23,268 nucleotides of DNA from JAFGBZ01 sp043817715. Lineage in GTDB: Archaea > Iainarchaeota > Iainarchaeia > Iainarchaeales > JAFGBZ01. The position numbers and the translations under genes were made by a program. The notes under the pieces were generated by a model that saw only the letters and a list, made by a program, of their open reading frames with translations, searched no databases and had not been told where the DNA came from. Positions 15,254 through 23,116 of the stretch are shown here, piece after piece. The stretch lies in the NCBI GenBank assembly GCA_043817715.1, contig JBDRGO010000020.1, forward strand, positions 1 to 23,268, given 5' to 3'. How positions within the stretch are numbered: the first letter of the stretch is position 1; each line of letters starts with the position of its first letter.

Positions 15254-15298
15254 AAGTTAATTTCTCTTATTATTAGTTTTTTGATAAGGGTGTTTTTG

Positions 15299-15445
15299 TT
15301 GGCATTTAGATTCTCTAAAAAGGATTCTTCCCTTGATTTAATGGATTTGCATGCTCTTGAGCTTTGCGAATTCCTGGATAAAGGAGGAAAATCTTTGAAT
15401 GATTCTGCCATGGCTTTAAGTTATAGATTCAAAAAACATTCTTAA
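15299..15445 (+). CDS. Small protein of unknown function (48 residues)
   Basis: Begins MAFRFSKKDSSLDLMDLHAL and ends LSYRFKKHS. It is a soluble, mixed-charge peptide likely to form one or two helices, with an N-terminal F.FSKKDS patch echoed by the C-terminal YRFKKHS. I do not recognise it. Support for coding: TTG start with GGGTG (15288-15292) spaced 6 nt, the same pattern as the proteasome and KaiC genes here; a good TATA box upstream; and a GC-rich hairpin right after the stop. Minus-strand reading frames across the same bases lack such signals. It lies alone between the aCPSF1 and Fap7 genes. It could be a regulatory peptide, or the transcript could be a small RNA. Confidence 0.6.
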   Translation: MAFRFSKKDSSLDLMDLHALELCEFLDKGGKSLNDSAMALSYRFKKHS

Positions 15446-15452
15446 CTATCTT

Positions 15453-15472
15453 GTTGGGCTTTCGGGCCCAAC
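15453..15472 (+). terminator. GC-rich UUCG-capped hairpin after the small gene
   Basis: GTTGGGC (15453-15459) pairs with GCCCAAC (15466-15472), extended by a U-G pair closing a TTCG loop (15461-15464). It is very stable for such AT-rich DNA. A C-rich tract, not a U-run, follows, so it may protect or define the mRNA 3' end rather than be a classic terminator. Confidence 0.5.
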
Positions 15473-15480
15473 CCACCCCC

Positions 15481-15490
15481 TTATTTAAAT
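15481..15490 (+). promoter_or_regulatory. TATA box of the Fap7-type kinase gene
   Basis: TTATTTAAAT is centred about 27 bp before the ATG at 15512, and no SD is present. This predicts a leaderless mRNA. Confidence 0.6.
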
Positions 15491-15511
15491 TTTTCAGTTT
15501 AAATTTAGTTA

Positions 15512-15991
15512 ATGATAATTATAATTACCGGCTCTCCGGGAACAGGAAAAACAACCATTGCGCGGGAACTGTCAAAAAAAACACAATTTCCTGTAATAAA
15601 TGAACAGAAATATGCTTTGGCGCATAATATTGGCTTATTTGACCCAAAAACAAATGAGCTTGTTGTGCCTCTTGATTTATTGGAGAAATCCCTTTCAAAA
15701 CACCTTCTTGGATTGAAATCAGTGATTCTGGAAGGGCATTTGCTGTGCGAAATGGCTTTGAATGCTGATTTATGCATTGTTTTGCGCATAAATCCTGATG
15801 AACTGGAAAAGCGCCTGAAGCAAAGAAAGTATTCTGATGAAAAAATTCTTGATAATGTATTCTGCGAGCAGACTGGTTTTTGCCTTGAAAAAGCGAAAGA
15901 AAATTACTTATACATAAAAGAAGCTGTTTCTTTTCCTTCAATCAGGAAAACAGTCAATGAAATACATAAGTTTATTAAAGAAATTAACTAA
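15512..15991 (+). CDS. fap7: Adenylate kinase of the Fap7/hCINAP type
   Basis: 159 residues. Begins MIIIITGSPGTGKTT with a P-loop (7-14). It has the family's EGH motif (74-76), a Walker-B-like LCIVLRINPDELEKRL strand-helix (87-102) and RKYSDEKILDNVFCE (105-119), the LID-like segment. The family makes ADP from ATP and AMP. In eukaryotes and some archaea it also helps small-subunit rRNA maturation together with ribosomal protein uS11. Length is slightly under typical (about 170-180). A leaderless ATG is predicted from TATA placement. It sits between the 48-codon gene and a secreted protein on the same strand, apparently as its own transcription unit. Confidence 0.9.
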   Translation: MIIIITGSPGTGKTTIARELSKKTQFPVINEQKYALAHNIGLFDPKTNELVVPLDLLEKSLSKHLLGLKSVILEGHLLCEMALNADLCIVLRINPDELEKRLKQRKYSDEKILDNVFCEQTGFCLEKAKENYLYIKEAVSFPSIRKTVNEIHKFIKEIN

Positions 15992-16067
15992 ATTTAATTC
16001 TTACACTAATTAATAAAAATTGATTTCACTTAATGTTATTGAATCATTTTTTTTTGGGGGTATTTTT

Positions 16068-17339
16068 TTGCTTAAATTAAATTTCTTTTTAGCTGTTTTT
16101 TTGGTCTGCATTTCATTGAATGTTTTTTCGCAGGATATTGAAAGCAACCAGTTTACTTTTTCTTCTTTGGGTTATGGCGATTTTTCTGCCGATAAAATCG
16201 ATTCAAACAGATGTTTTTCATTTGATTTTGTCTCTGATTATGATGCCAGACTGGTTCCTGTGATTTCCCTGCATTTGGGTTTTTTCGGACAGGAAAAAAA
16301 TTTTTCTGAAATAAATGTTTTTCTTAATGGAACTGATTTGGGAATGTTTTCTTCTAAAAACCTGCTTTCAGTCAATTCAGGAGAAAATTATTTTGACGGC
16401 TGGCTTAGAATAATGAATTTCAAGGAAAAATTAATTCCTTCTGAAGTAAATGAATTAAGCATATGCATTATTCCTTCACAGGGCGCGCCGCAAATAAGCC
16501 TTTTTTCAGATTCATTTATCGGAAACTTTTTTTCCCCTGACCTTTCCAGAGAAAATTCATTTGAAATGAATTTATTGGGCGATGCAGTTGCAGGAAAAGA
16601 CCTGCTAGTGAAGGTTACTTTGCGCAATTATGGCTCTCAGGAACAGGAAGTAACTGTTACTTATAGAAAAGATGAATTAGAGCACAGGACTCCCTGGGTT
16701 AAATTTGTTTCAGGGCAGAGTTCCTTACGCGGAGTGGTTCCTTCTTGCACTGAATTTGATGAACTTGACTGCGTTGTTCCTGGAGAAAAAGACTTTTCTT
16801 ATTTGGTGAGAATTTCAAAGGCAAACCCATTGATGATTCTTCCTGCAATACTTGTTTATACGAATTTTTTCGGGGAAAAAATGGAAAAAATCGAATCCAA
16901 TAGATTGTATCTGGAGGTTAAAGCCCCTCCGGTTGAACTGACTCCATTTATTGAACTGGAAAAAGAAGAATTTTCTGCCAATGAGGCAATTCCATTTAAA
17001 GTGATAATCCAGAATGAAGGGGTAATTGATTCTCCGCAAATTCAGCTGAATGTTTTTTCAGATGAGCTGAATTTAAATGAATCAAACCAAATCCAGCTTC
17101 TTAATTCAAGGGAACAGCATGAATTTCTTTATTCAGTTCAGCCCTCTGCAACAGGAACTTATTCAATTCACTGCACTGCTTTAATTCCTGATTATGAACT
17201 GGAATTTTCCTGCACTGACGCTGCAATTAAAGTAATTGAGCCGGAATTGCCGATTGAATTGATCGGCGGAGGGGCATTGCTGTTAATCTCGGTAATTGTG
17301 TTTGTGTACTTTTATTGGATTAGAAAAAGCAGAAATTAA
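16068..17339 (+). CDS. Secreted Ig/CARDB-like surface protein with C-terminal TM anchor
   Basis: 423 residues from the TTG at 16068. A signal peptide (MLKLNFFLAVFLVCISLNVF, cut near FSQ-D) leads into a beta-rich ectodomain: a jelly-roll-like first part (about 25-165) and two CARDB/Ig-like domains (about 175-290 and 295-395, the latter starting TPFIELEKEEFSANEAIPFK). It ends in a TM helix (about 395-417) and the short basic tail IRKSRN. Only a stop-transfer anchor is inside the cell, unlike the tailed proteins at 2137 and 4137. A TTG at 16020 would add 16 residues but has no SD, whereas GGGGGT sits 6 nt before 16068. No enzyme motif was seen. Probably an envelope or adhesion protein. Confidence 0.88.
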   Translation: MLKLNFFLAVFLVCISLNVFSQDIESNQFTFSSLGYGDFSADKIDSNRCFSFDFVSDYDARLVPVISLHLGFFGQEKNFSEINVFLNGTDLGMFSSKNLLSVNSGENYFDGWLRIMNFKEKLIPSEVNELSICIIPSQGAPQISLFSDSFIGNFFSPDLSRENSFEMNLLGDAVAGKDLLVKVTLRNYGSQEQEVTVTYRKDELEHRTPWVKFVSGQSSLRGVVPSCTEFDELDCVVPGEKDFSYLVRISKANPLMILPAILVYTNFFGEKMEKIESNRLYLEVKAPPVELTPFIELEKEEFSANEAIPFKVIIQNEGVIDSPQIQLNVFSDELNLNESNQIQLLNSREQHEFLYSVQPSATGTYSIHCTALIPDYELEFSCTDAAIKVIEPELPIELIGGGALLLISVIVFVYFYWIRKSRN

Positions 17340-17367
17340 ATTAATTGCTTTGCATTGGAAAAATCAA

Positions 17368-17718
17368 TTAAATTAATTCAATTGAAATTGATTTTATTTG
17401 AGTTGAAAGAAATGTTTTTCTCCCGTGTTTTTCTTTTTTAATCAATCCAATTTCTTCAAGTAAAGCATTATCCCTGCTTATTGCTTCCTGTTTTCTTTTC
17501 AAGGCATGCGCTATTTGTCCGACGGTTTTCTTTTGTTTTTTGTTCTTTAAAAGATACTGGAATAATTCAATTCTTTTAGGTGAAAGAACGCTATATATGT
17601 TTTCCGAACCCTTTAAGTAAATCGTATGTGTTCCCGCTAGTTCTTTTCTAGGATTTTCATATGCATCTTTAATGTCTTTCAGCATATTTCCGCCAAGTTT
17701 TATTATTAATTTCGTCAT
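17368..17718 (-). CDS. Winged-helix DNA-binding protein, likely antitoxin (HVO_A0114-like)
   Basis: 116 residues. The core is a winged helix: SPKRIELFQYLLKNKKQKKT (first helix, about 46-65), VGQIAHALKRKQEAISRDNA (recognition region), then EEIGLIKKEKHGRKTFLS (wing). The phrase 'L(S/T)PKR.ELF..L' and the order of helices resemble the HVO_A0114 family, often found beside a TumE/DUF6516 toxin, as here (17760-18071, same strand, upstream). A likely repressor of the pair: an inverted repeat lies between the two genes and over its own TATA-like box. The start is ATG 17718 with a GTGGT SD-like element. The 3' end contains an imperfect stem (17361-17394) that may serve as a terminator shared with the convergent gene. 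Confidence 0.82.
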   Translation of the reverse strand: MTKLIIKLGGNMLKDIKDAYENPRKELAGTHTIYLKGSENIYSVLSPKRIELFQYLLKNKKQKKTVGQIAHALKRKQEAISRDNALLEEIGLIKKEKHGRKTFLSTQIKSISIELI

Positions 17719-17733
17719 TCAAACCACTTTTAA

Positions 17734-17756
17734 TATATAACCTAAAATGTTATATA
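17734..17756 (-). promoter_or_regulatory. Inverted-repeat operator and TATA box upstream of the antitoxin gene
   Basis: TATATAAC (17734-17741) and GTTATATA (17749-17756) form a perfect 8-bp inverted repeat with a 7-bp spacer. On the minus strand its distal arm overlaps TTTATATAA, about 30 bp before the predicted transcript start. This arrangement fits autorepression by a winged-helix dimer and gives the antitoxin its own promoter inside the operon. Confidence 0.6.
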
Positions 17757-17759
17757 AAG

Positions 17760-18071
17760 TTATCTTTCAAAAAACTTTAATTTGTATGTTTTCCAGTTTT
17801 TTCTTATTTGTTCAGTGAGTTCTTCTATTGTTTCAAAACTTTTTTCTTTATTCAAATATCTTTTTTCATTTGTTTTGAAATTGTGGATGTGTAATGGTTC
17901 GGTTTTTCCACAATCAAATTTTATCGCTTCTTTTATTTTTGTGCCTGTTTTTGTTTCATAAATCACTGCAAATTTTTCAACTTTTTTGAAATCTTTTGAA
18001 TAAACAATTCTGTTTAATATAAAATCTTCTTCACTTAATTCTTCAGTCCAAGAAACAGTTCTTTCATTCAT
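17760..18071 (-). CDS. TumE/DUF6516-like putative toxin
   Basis: 103 residues. A beta-rich N-terminal half (ILNRIVYSKDFKKVEKFAVIYETKTGTKIKEAIKFDC) leads to a GKTEPLHIHNF segment, then a helical end with SFETIEELTEQIRKNWKTYK. The pattern 'D.(G).. PH.H... (E)' plus C-terminal helix matches the DUF6516/TumE toxin family by eye. The His pair in LHIHN could be functional. It is upstream of, and 41 bp from, a winged-helix gene on the same strand, so toxin comes first. Mechanism is not known to me from sequence. The start is ATG 18071, with AAAGGA upstream. Confidence rests mostly on the gene pairing. Confidence 0.75.
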   Translation of the reverse strand: MNERTVSWTEELSEEDFILNRIVYSKDFKKVEKFAVIYETKTGTKIKEAIKFDCGKTEPLHIHNFKTNEKRYLNKEKSFETIEELTEQIRKNWKTYKLKFFER

Positions 18072-18154
18072 TCAATTCCTTTGTTTAATTTCCTTTTCTT
18101 ATTTTTGTTCATTGATTTTCCCAGATTCTCCTAATCTTCATTTTCTTTTTCATC

Positions 18155-21100
18155 TTATTCTTTTTCTTCAATTCCTTTGATTCTTCTTTTCTTTTTCGGC
18201 TTCTGTTCCTGCTTTTTTTTCCAGTAATTGAATCCAATCACTCCGCAAATTACAAGAATGAATGGAATTATTGTCAAGGGAATGAATTCAAGCGAAATTT
18301 CCCCGTTCTGCGTGAGGCCGATTAAAGCAGTTTTGCTTAAAGCCATTGCCTTAATGTATTTTTTTTCTTCAATTGCCTTTCTTGCCTTTTCAATTGTTTC
18401 CTGGTCAGAACTTTTGTTTGCCGCAAGATTAAACTGAGTCAACGAATCCTGGATTATTTTTTCCAGTGCAAGGGAAACCTCTTCATGCATTGAATTTATT
18501 TTTTCAGTTTCTTTCGGATATTTATCTGCAAATTCATTTATTTTTTCCAGTGCCTCAAATTCAAGCCCTTGTTCATGCAACAGGATTATTTCATTTATCT
18601 CCGAAACAATCTGGACTGAACCCATTCCCTGAATTTCTTTTTCAATCACCTCAATCCTTTCCAGTGTTGTAGGCGGGGCATATTGCATCACTTCCTTCAG
18701 TTCATCCAAATCCTGGAGCATTTTTTTTAATTCAGAAAGCTTTCCCTGCAGCTCCGCAATTTTTTGCTTCAATTCCCTGAGTTTACTTAATTCTTTTTCA
18801 ATTTTCTTTTTTATTTCAGCTGAAAGCAGTTCCTCCAGCTCATTTGTATTTTCTTCCAGTTCATTGATTAATTCAAACGCGCTGCTGTTTTCTGATTTTA
18901 CTGCCTCTTCAAGCTCTTTTTCAGTTGCATAAATTTTTTCTTTCAGCGAAGAAACATTTTTGCTTAACCCGAATGCCTTCGCCTTTTCAATAAGTTCCTC
19001 TGCCTTCTGCATTAATTCCTCTTTTTTTTCCTCCACTTCATCAATTGAGCCTGCATCAAATGGATTCAGTATTTTTCTTCCTGCGCTTAAAAGAAGGCTT
19101 TTGGCCAAATCATAATCTCCTTTTTCTTTTGCAGAATCAGCATCTGCCAGCATTTCCTGCACTTCATTTCTCCATGAAAGAACCCATTCCCTGCTTTGCG
19201 TTTTGCTTAATTCTTCAGTCTGCTTATCCAAATCCTGTTCAGATTTAATCCTTAAGGAAAAATATTCCTCTTCCTTTATTTTTTCCTGATTTTCTTTTTC
19301 CGAAACATCTTTTGCTTTTTTATTTATTTTATCAAATTCCCCGATGTTTTTCTTTGAAGGGGCGAATCCCTGCTCCAATGCATTTGCCTCTTCCGCAAGC
19401 TCCTGTTTTTCATTTCCTTGAATTGAATCAATCAGTTCCTTCAATTCCCTGAATTTTCCCTCCCAATAAAATCCGCTTTCATCTGCTTCCAATGAAATAA
19501 GTAAAATTCTTTTTTCATTCTGCAAAAGATTTTTTACTAAAATATTTATTTTTCCCTGCCTGACTGAAATTGACGCATTTTCATATGGCTCATTAAAATA
19601 TGCTTTTTTTATCTCGCTGTTAACCACTGTTTCAGGGACAAATTCAATGGAATCAATTTTTTCTGAAAGCATATTCTGAATGCTTATCTTTAATTCATAT
19701 ATTGCTTCTGTGTTTTCCCCTGTTTTATTCAGTATTTCTTCATTCAATTCTATCGGTTCTGAAACAGAGTAAAATATTTCTGCCTTGTCCTTGTTTTTGG
19801 CTGATTCCAGAATAAATTCCAGGTTTCCTTCATTGTTTTCAAATTCAACCAGTTCCTTATTGAATAAAACAGTTATTTCTTCTGCTTTTTTTCCCTGCCC
19901 CAGCCTTGTCTGTACCAAAACCGAATTAACCTGCATTGCTGCATTGAATTCAATTATTTTCTGAAAAACAGCTTTTTCCGCCTCAATTGAAACCATTTCC
20001 TCTGATTCATCTGCCTGGATTAAAACAGCAGTGCTTTTCAATTGAATTATATTCGCGCCTTCTGAAATGCTTCTGCATTTAAGCACAAGCTTTTCATTAA
20101 ATGAAATAATTTCACAGTTGTCTGAATGGATTATTTCCGGTTCAGTTAATTTCAAAGAAAATTCCAGAAAAACCTCTTTATTCAGTTCAATTGAAGGGTT
20201 ATTGAATGAAATTCTTGCATTGAATTCTGATTCCTTTCCGGCAGTTATGTTTTCCCCTGTTGATTCAATCAATGCATTTTTTTCAATGAATTTAATTAAT
20301 TCTTCCCTGAAAAAATTCTTCGCCTCTTCCAGAACTGAACTGATTTCATTCAAAAGAGATGGTTTTTTCAGAAAATTTAAAAAATTCTTTTTTTCAAGAA
20401 ACGGCTTAAAGAAACTGTTTTTTTCATTGAAATAATTTTTTTTCACTGAACCTGCATCAGGAAGTTTATTTATTCCTGATGTGATTTCCTCAAGTTCTGA
20501 TTGTTTTTCCTTGAATTCAAGAAATTCATTTCCCTGCATTACTGCAGAATAAATGCTTTCCCTTAATGCACTGCACTGGCTTAATGCATCAACCGCATTT
20601 ATTTGGCCGGTTAGCCTGTTTGCAGAGGAAGAAAAGCTGGACATAATTTCATTTGAATTAATCAGTTCCAGCACTTCTTCCCTGCATTTCTGGAATTCAA
20701 GGGAGGTATTTTCAATGAACAAATCTTCATTTTCCAGCGCATTCTCGAATTCAATTGATTTATTTATCACAGGCGGGCAGAGCAAAAGCTTTTCATCAAT
20801 TGATTTTTTTGAATTAAATCTTGCAATAACATATTTCAGCTGGCTTAAAACCGCGCCAGCCGCTTCATTCAATCCTGTTTCGCTGACTGAATTTGCCCTT
20901 TCGCTGATTGAACTGATTTTCTCTTCGCATAAAAAAGAAAGCGATTCCTTTTCCTCATTCAGAAAATAATTTATTTCCCTGAGGAGCTTGCTTGCTGATT
21001 CATTTATTTTATTTAACTGCCCTGATTTTTCCCCCCAAGTAAGATTATCCCCTGACTCATTTAATTTGAATTCATTGAACTTATTTTTCAGTTCATTCAA

Positions 21101-22228
21101 TTCTCTCAATTTGATTTCCTTGAACTCATTCAAGGAATAATCCATTGAATTCCCTGATTCAATCACTGTTTCTTCAGATGCATATTTCATTATTTCTTCC
21201 AGAATATTTTCATTGAATTCATTTATGAATTCAAATTCCTCTTCCTGCAGAAGAGCTTCAGCCTGAATTAAATTTTCTTCAACATCCTGTTTTTTCTGGT
21301 TTATTCCTTCATTAAATTCTTTTTCTGCCTGATTTGCCTCATTTATCAATGAAACAAACCTGCCTGCAACAGAATGCTGTTCAGGGGCAATAAATGCCTC
21401 AACAGCCTCAACTGCTTTCTGCGCATTCAGGGAATTCATAACCCCCAATGACTCATTCAAAGAGGACTGATAAATGAATAAATCAATGAAGGAAAATATT
21501 TTTTCCCCAAAAAAAGGCACCAGAAAATTTTTTGAAGGAATTATTTTCTTAAAAAAAGGAAAAAAATCCTTCAGCAGTTCATCCAGAAAAATTTTTTCAG
21601 TTGAAACAGGCTCGAATTTATTCAATAAAAAGAATTCATTGAATTCATTCATTCTTGAAACATATGTCCCGTAATATGAATCACTGCTTTCAATAAGTTC
21701 AGGATGCGAGGCATGGTTCACATTAACCAGAACTTTTGAATAAACCAGAAACAAATCAGTGTCTTTTGCCTTATTGATGTCCTGTTCCTTTAATTCAATT
21801 TCAAGCAATGAAAGGATTTTCAATGACTGTTTTGTTGAAGAATCAATTTCATTGAATAACGCAGTTAAATTGCTTCCCAGTTCATTCGCATTCCCCAAAA
21901 CAACTGAAAAATTCTTTTCATTCAGGCAGGCATCATGGATTTCCTTCAGATTTTTCCTTGCATTGGAAAAATAAAGCCACTGCTTTGAAAGATGAAGCAA
22001 ATATTTTTCATATTCCCACCGGATGTTCGGATTCAAATAATCTGTTTCAGGCGCAAATTTATTGTTCACTTCACTCATGCATTTGTCAGGAGTCAGGCAT
22101 TCAGGCACAGAATTGGAATAAAAAGAACTTAACTGAATGCATTCCAATCTTGTTTCAGGGCTGAACTCAACGCAGGCAGAAAAAAACACCAAAACCAAAA
22201 TTAAGGCAATAAACGAATTTTTAGTCAT
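18155..22228 (-). CDS. Giant coiled-coil lipoprotein-like protein with C-terminal TM anchor
   Basis: 1357 residues, the largest gene here. The N-terminus is a signal peptide with a lipobox-like FFSAC (Cys19). Then come a helical region with Cys pairs (about 20-130), long Glu/Asn/Lys/Leu-rich helices, a beta-rich central part (about 680-930, with SIELNKEVFLEFSLKLTEPE and a VSIEAEKAVFQ strand), and a second long coiled coil (about 940-1300, e.g. KELSKLRELKQKIAELQGKL). A TM helix (about 1313-1336) precedes a strongly basic tail (KKKQEQKPKKKRRIKG). It would be tethered to the membrane at both ends if Cys19 is lipidated. No known family was recognised. A promoter TATA box at 22251-22260 gives a leaderless or nearly leaderless mRNA. 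Confidence 0.88.
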   Translation of the reverse strand: MTKNSFIALILVLVFFSACVEFSPETRLECIQLSSFYSNSVPECLTPDKCMSEVNNKFAPETDYLNPNIRWEYEKYLLHLSKQWLYFSNARKNLKEIHDACLNEKNFSVVLGNANELGSNLTALFNEIDSSTKQSLKILSLLEIELKEQDINKAKDTDLFLVYSKVLVNVNHASHPELIESSDSYYGTYVSRMNEFNEFFLLNKFEPVSTEKIFLDELLKDFFPFFKKIIPSKNFLVPFFGEKIFSFIDLFIYQSSLNESLGVMNSLNAQKAVEAVEAFIAPEQHSVAGRFVSLINEANQAEKEFNEGINQKKQDVEENLIQAEALLQEEEFEFINEFNENILEEIMKYASEETVIESGNSMDYSLNEFKEIKLRELNELKNKFNEFKLNESGDNLTWGEKSGQLNKINESASKLLREINYFLNEEKESLSFLCEEKISSISERANSVSETGLNEAAGAVLSQLKYVIARFNSKKSIDEKLLLCPPVINKSIEFENALENEDLFIENTSLEFQKCREEVLELINSNEIMSSFSSSANRLTGQINAVDALSQCSALRESIYSAVMQGNEFLEFKEKQSELEEITSGINKLPDAGSVKKNYFNEKNSFFKPFLEKKNFLNFLKKPSLLNEISSVLEEAKNFFREELIKFIEKNALIESTGENITAGKESEFNARISFNNPSIELNKEVFLEFSLKLTEPEIIHSDNCEIISFNEKLVLKCRSISEGANIIQLKSTAVLIQADESEEMVSIEAEKAVFQKIIEFNAAMQVNSVLVQTRLGQGKKAEEITVLFNKELVEFENNEGNLEFILESAKNKDKAEIFYSVSEPIELNEEILNKTGENTEAIYELKISIQNMLSEKIDSIEFVPETVVNSEIKKAYFNEPYENASISVRQGKINILVKNLLQNEKRILLISLEADESGFYWEGKFRELKELIDSIQGNEKQELAEEANALEQGFAPSKKNIGEFDKINKKAKDVSEKENQEKIKEEEYFSLRIKSEQDLDKQTEELSKTQSREWVLSWRNEVQEMLADADSAKEKGDYDLAKSLLLSAGRKILNPFDAGSIDEVEEKKEELMQKAEELIEKAKAFGLSKNVSSLKEKIYATEKELEEAVKSENSSAFELINELEENTNELEELLSAEIKKKIEKELSKLRELKQKIAELQGKLSELKKMLQDLDELKEVMQYAPPTTLERIEVIEKEIQGMGSVQIVSEINEIILLHEQGLEFEALEKINEFADKYPKETEKINSMHEEVSLALEKIIQDSLTQFNLAANKSSDQETIEKARKAIEEKKYIKAMALSKTALIGLTQNGEISLEFIPLTIIPFILVICGVIGFNYWKKKQEQKPKKKRRIKGIEEKE

Positions 22229-22250
22229 AACTCACTTTTTCAACCAAACA

Positions 22251-22260
22251 AAATATAAAC
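22251..22260 (-). promoter_or_regulatory. TATA box of the giant surface-protein gene
   Basis: On the minus strand GTTTATATTT is centred about 27 bp before the ATG at 22228, predicting a transcript that begins at or next to the start codon. An AGTGAG sits 2 nt before the ATG, too close for a normal SD. Confidence 0.55.
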
Positions 22261-22394
22261 ATTTACGTTGAATGACGAAATAACTGTGTTTGTAGAATTT
22301 ATTAAATATAATTTGTTAAACGCTTTTTTAATTGCTGGTTTAATGGGATTAATTAAAGACTTCCCTGGATTTGCTTTTTAAATTTGAAAGAATG

Positions 22395-22404
22395 TTTTTT
22401 ATAC
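22395..22404 (+). promoter_or_regulatory. Putative TATA box of the Cys-rich lipoprotein gene
   Basis: TTTTTTATAC lies about 35 bp before the ATG at 22435. The predicted start falls near 22427, at the AAGTGAT SD (22424-22430). The rest of the divergent gap 22261-22394 shows nothing clear. Confidence 0.4.
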
Positions 22405-22434
22405 TTCTTTGAATTTACTCTTTAAGTGATTTAA

Positions 22435-23073
22435 ATGAATAAATTTTTTTTATTTGGATTTATTTTTATTTTAATTTTTTCTTTTGGCTGCCTGGAAGGG
22501 AATGAATCGGGGCCTTCAGGCGAATCAATGGGTTGGTTATCCAGGTGGTTTGCACCGGCTCAATATACTCTTAATATTTCTGGAAGGACAGGGGACTGGA
22601 GCCCTACTGTTATATCAATGACTCAAAATAAAAGATATGTTATTTCAGATGCGCGCACTCCTCCTTCTGAAATTTGTTTTAATGATTATAGGCCTTGGTA
22701 TTGGGATCCTTGTTATGATGGCAGGGCATATTCTCCTTTTTATGGCTGGTGCAATCCCCAATATCCTTATCTTTGCAGTTACATAGATTATGTTAATGCC
22801 TTTCCGCAGGATTGCCTGACTGGTGAGGATCCATTTAACGGCCTTGGCACCCATTTATGCAGCCATGCTTCAGTTGTTTTTAAAGTAGGCGAATTAGATG
22901 ACTGTGTTTTTGAAGGTTCTAACAAAAATTGTTTTTGTTTTAGCAGGGGACTGGCTTCTCCAATGCAATTCATTCCGGATGTTTCAGGAAGATTGCATGT
23001 AATGGTCAATGACGGGTGTCCTTCCAACAATTTGGGGTTTTATACTATTAAATTAATTGAATTTAACAGATAA
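22435..23073 (+). CDS. Cys-rich putative lipoprotein, possible lectin-like fold
   Basis: 212 residues. A signal peptide ends in the lipobox-like SFGC (Cys19). The mature part is aromatic- and Cys-rich, with ten further cysteines that could form five disulfides. The opening YTLNISGRTGDWSPTVISMT with KRYVISDA, and the closing GRLHVMVNDGCPSN then LGFYTIKLIE, resemble the first and last strands of galactose-binding PA-IL/LecA-like beta sandwiches (the ND...N.G motif binds calcium and sugar in those lectins). This similarity is by eye only. The central YRPWYWDPCYDGRAYSPFYG region is unusual and looks like a long loop. The SD AAGTGAT precedes the ATG. Exported to the cell surface. Confidence 0.85.
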   Translation: MNKFFLFGFIFILIFSFGCLEGNESGPSGESMGWLSRWFAPAQYTLNISGRTGDWSPTVISMTQNKRYVISDARTPPSEICFNDYRPWYWDPCYDGRAYSPFYGWCNPQYPYLCSYIDYVNAFPQDCLTGEDPFNGLGTHLCSHASVVFKVGELDDCVFEGSNKNCFCFSRGLASPMQFIPDVSGRLHVMVNDGCPSNNLGFYTIKLIEFNR

Positions 23074-23116
23074 AAAATTTAAGTGATAAAAAATTTAAAT
23101 GGAACAAGTGATTTAA

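Noticed and set aside
15220..15411. Minus-strand 63-codon frame across the small gene
   Set aside because: Lacks TATA, SD and a plausible protein; the plus-strand 48-codon gene has all signals.
17361..17394. Inverted repeat AAATCAATT/AATTGATTT at the convergent gene ends
   Set aside because: Partly coding and in very AT-rich sequence; possible shared terminator, but too weak to list as its own feature.
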